A DNA stretch of 5,122 nucleotides from an uncultured Gammaproteobacteria bacterium (GTDB lineage: Bacteria; Pseudomonadota; Gammaproteobacteria; UBA9214): contig CAJQPV010000090.1 of assembly GCA_905480305.1 (NCBI GenBank), positions 1 through 5,122 on the forward strand, given 5' to 3'. Positions 4,843 through 5,122 of this stretch are shown in pieces. Every line of letters begins with the position of its first letter. Position 1 is the stretch's first letter. The notes under the pieces were generated by a model, which was given only the letters and a program-made list of their open reading frames with translations, did not search any database and was not told the DNA's origin. Made by a program: the position numbers and the translations under genes.

Positions 4843-5122
4843 AATAACTGCGCTAATTTGGTTACGTCACAATCTTTATATAAACTTGTTGTGTTATTGC
4901 TAACCGCCGATGCGCAAAGCTTTTGTTATTGTTGCTGTGTGCAATGAGCTCTTTTTCTTGTGTACGCAGGTAAAACCCCTCCACCGAAATTATTCTGTTT
5001 CTTCTTCTATGCTCAGTTGTTTATGTAGCAATCGCCGTGCCATTTAAAAAAACATCCATTATTATAATAAGTTGAAAGTTATTCCAGGCATTCTGTCACG
5101 GGGCGGGTCAGACGTTTGTAAG
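4843..5122. other. AT-rich segment after ffh without a convincing gene
   Basis: These 280 bases are visibly richer in A and T than the flanking genes. Small open frames exist, but none has a ribosome site: 45 codons on the plus strand (4910-5047, starting MRKAFVIVAV), 40 codons on the minus strand from GTG (4984-4862), and 17 codons on the minus strand (5043-4990). AT-rich boxes occur near 4877-4884 (TATATAAA, 15 bases after TTGGTT at 4858) and at 5059-5070. The simplest reading is a control region for a gene beyond the right edge; a small RNA or a decayed gene is also possible. Confidence 0.5.
5059..5070. promoter_or_regulatory. Perfect 12-bp palindrome containing TATAAT on both strands
   Basis: TTATTATAATAA is its own reverse complement and offers a consensus -10 box in each direction (5063-5068 plus, 5066-5061 minus). 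Neither direction has a good -35 box at 16-18 bases. It could be a promoter core or an operator for a dimeric regulator; AT-rich sequence also produces such palindromes by chance. Confidence 0.3.

Noticed and set aside
4891..4935. Repeated GTTATTG motifs (4893 and 4924 regions) as a possible repeat array or attC-like site
   Set aside because: There are only two imperfect copies of about 7 bases in AT-rich sequence, with no paired core sites or regular spacing.

Overview
The window looks like chromosomal DNA of a gammaproteobacterium with moderate GC content. The main evidence is a divergent block, ffh on the plus strand and ypjD then yfjD on the minus strand. This matches the arrangement I remember around ffh in Escherichia coli, and all three proteins resemble the enterobacterial ones along their whole length. 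I cannot place the genus. I see no insertion sequence, CRISPR array, tRNA, rRNA or prophage gene.

Layout. Positions 1-186 (minus) hold the start of a gene for a small exported protein that runs off the left edge. Positions 187-401 are non-coding: the leader of that gene plus a short hairpin behind msrB. Positions 402-3288 (minus, read right to left) form a likely operon. It begins with ypjD, an eight-helix CcsA/CcmC-like membrane protein. Next, after a 109-base gap, comes yfjD (CorB type), a CNNM/CBS-domain membrane protein. A 93-residue soluble protein of unknown function overlaps yfjD by 4 bases. The last gene is msrB, a zinc-type methionine-R-sulfoxide reductase, which overlaps the unknown gene by 17 bases. 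Positions 3289-3430 are the divergent control region, with a perfect TATAAT for ffh and possible minus-strand promoter elements for ypjD. Positions 3431-4792 (plus) encode Ffh, the signal recognition particle GTPase. A 10-bp hairpin with eight A residues on its left side follows ffh. The last 280 bases are AT-rich and hold no convincing gene.

How the genes work together. Ffh is housekeeping: with the 4.5S RNA it delivers nascent membrane proteins to the inner membrane. The opposite-strand cluster combines a membrane ion transporter, a probable haem-handling-type membrane protein, an unknown soluble protein and an oxidised-protein repair enzyme. A link between cation balance and oxidative stress is plausible, but it is only an inference from gene order.

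Most of the window is ordinary and conserved. The points most worth a second look are the overlapping unknown gene between yfjD and msrB, the MsrB active site that lacks the usual resolving cysteine, and the AT-rich segment after ffh. That segment carries a terminator whose better T-run faces the minus strand and a palindromic -10-like box. I found no clear sign of an undescribed multi-gene system.
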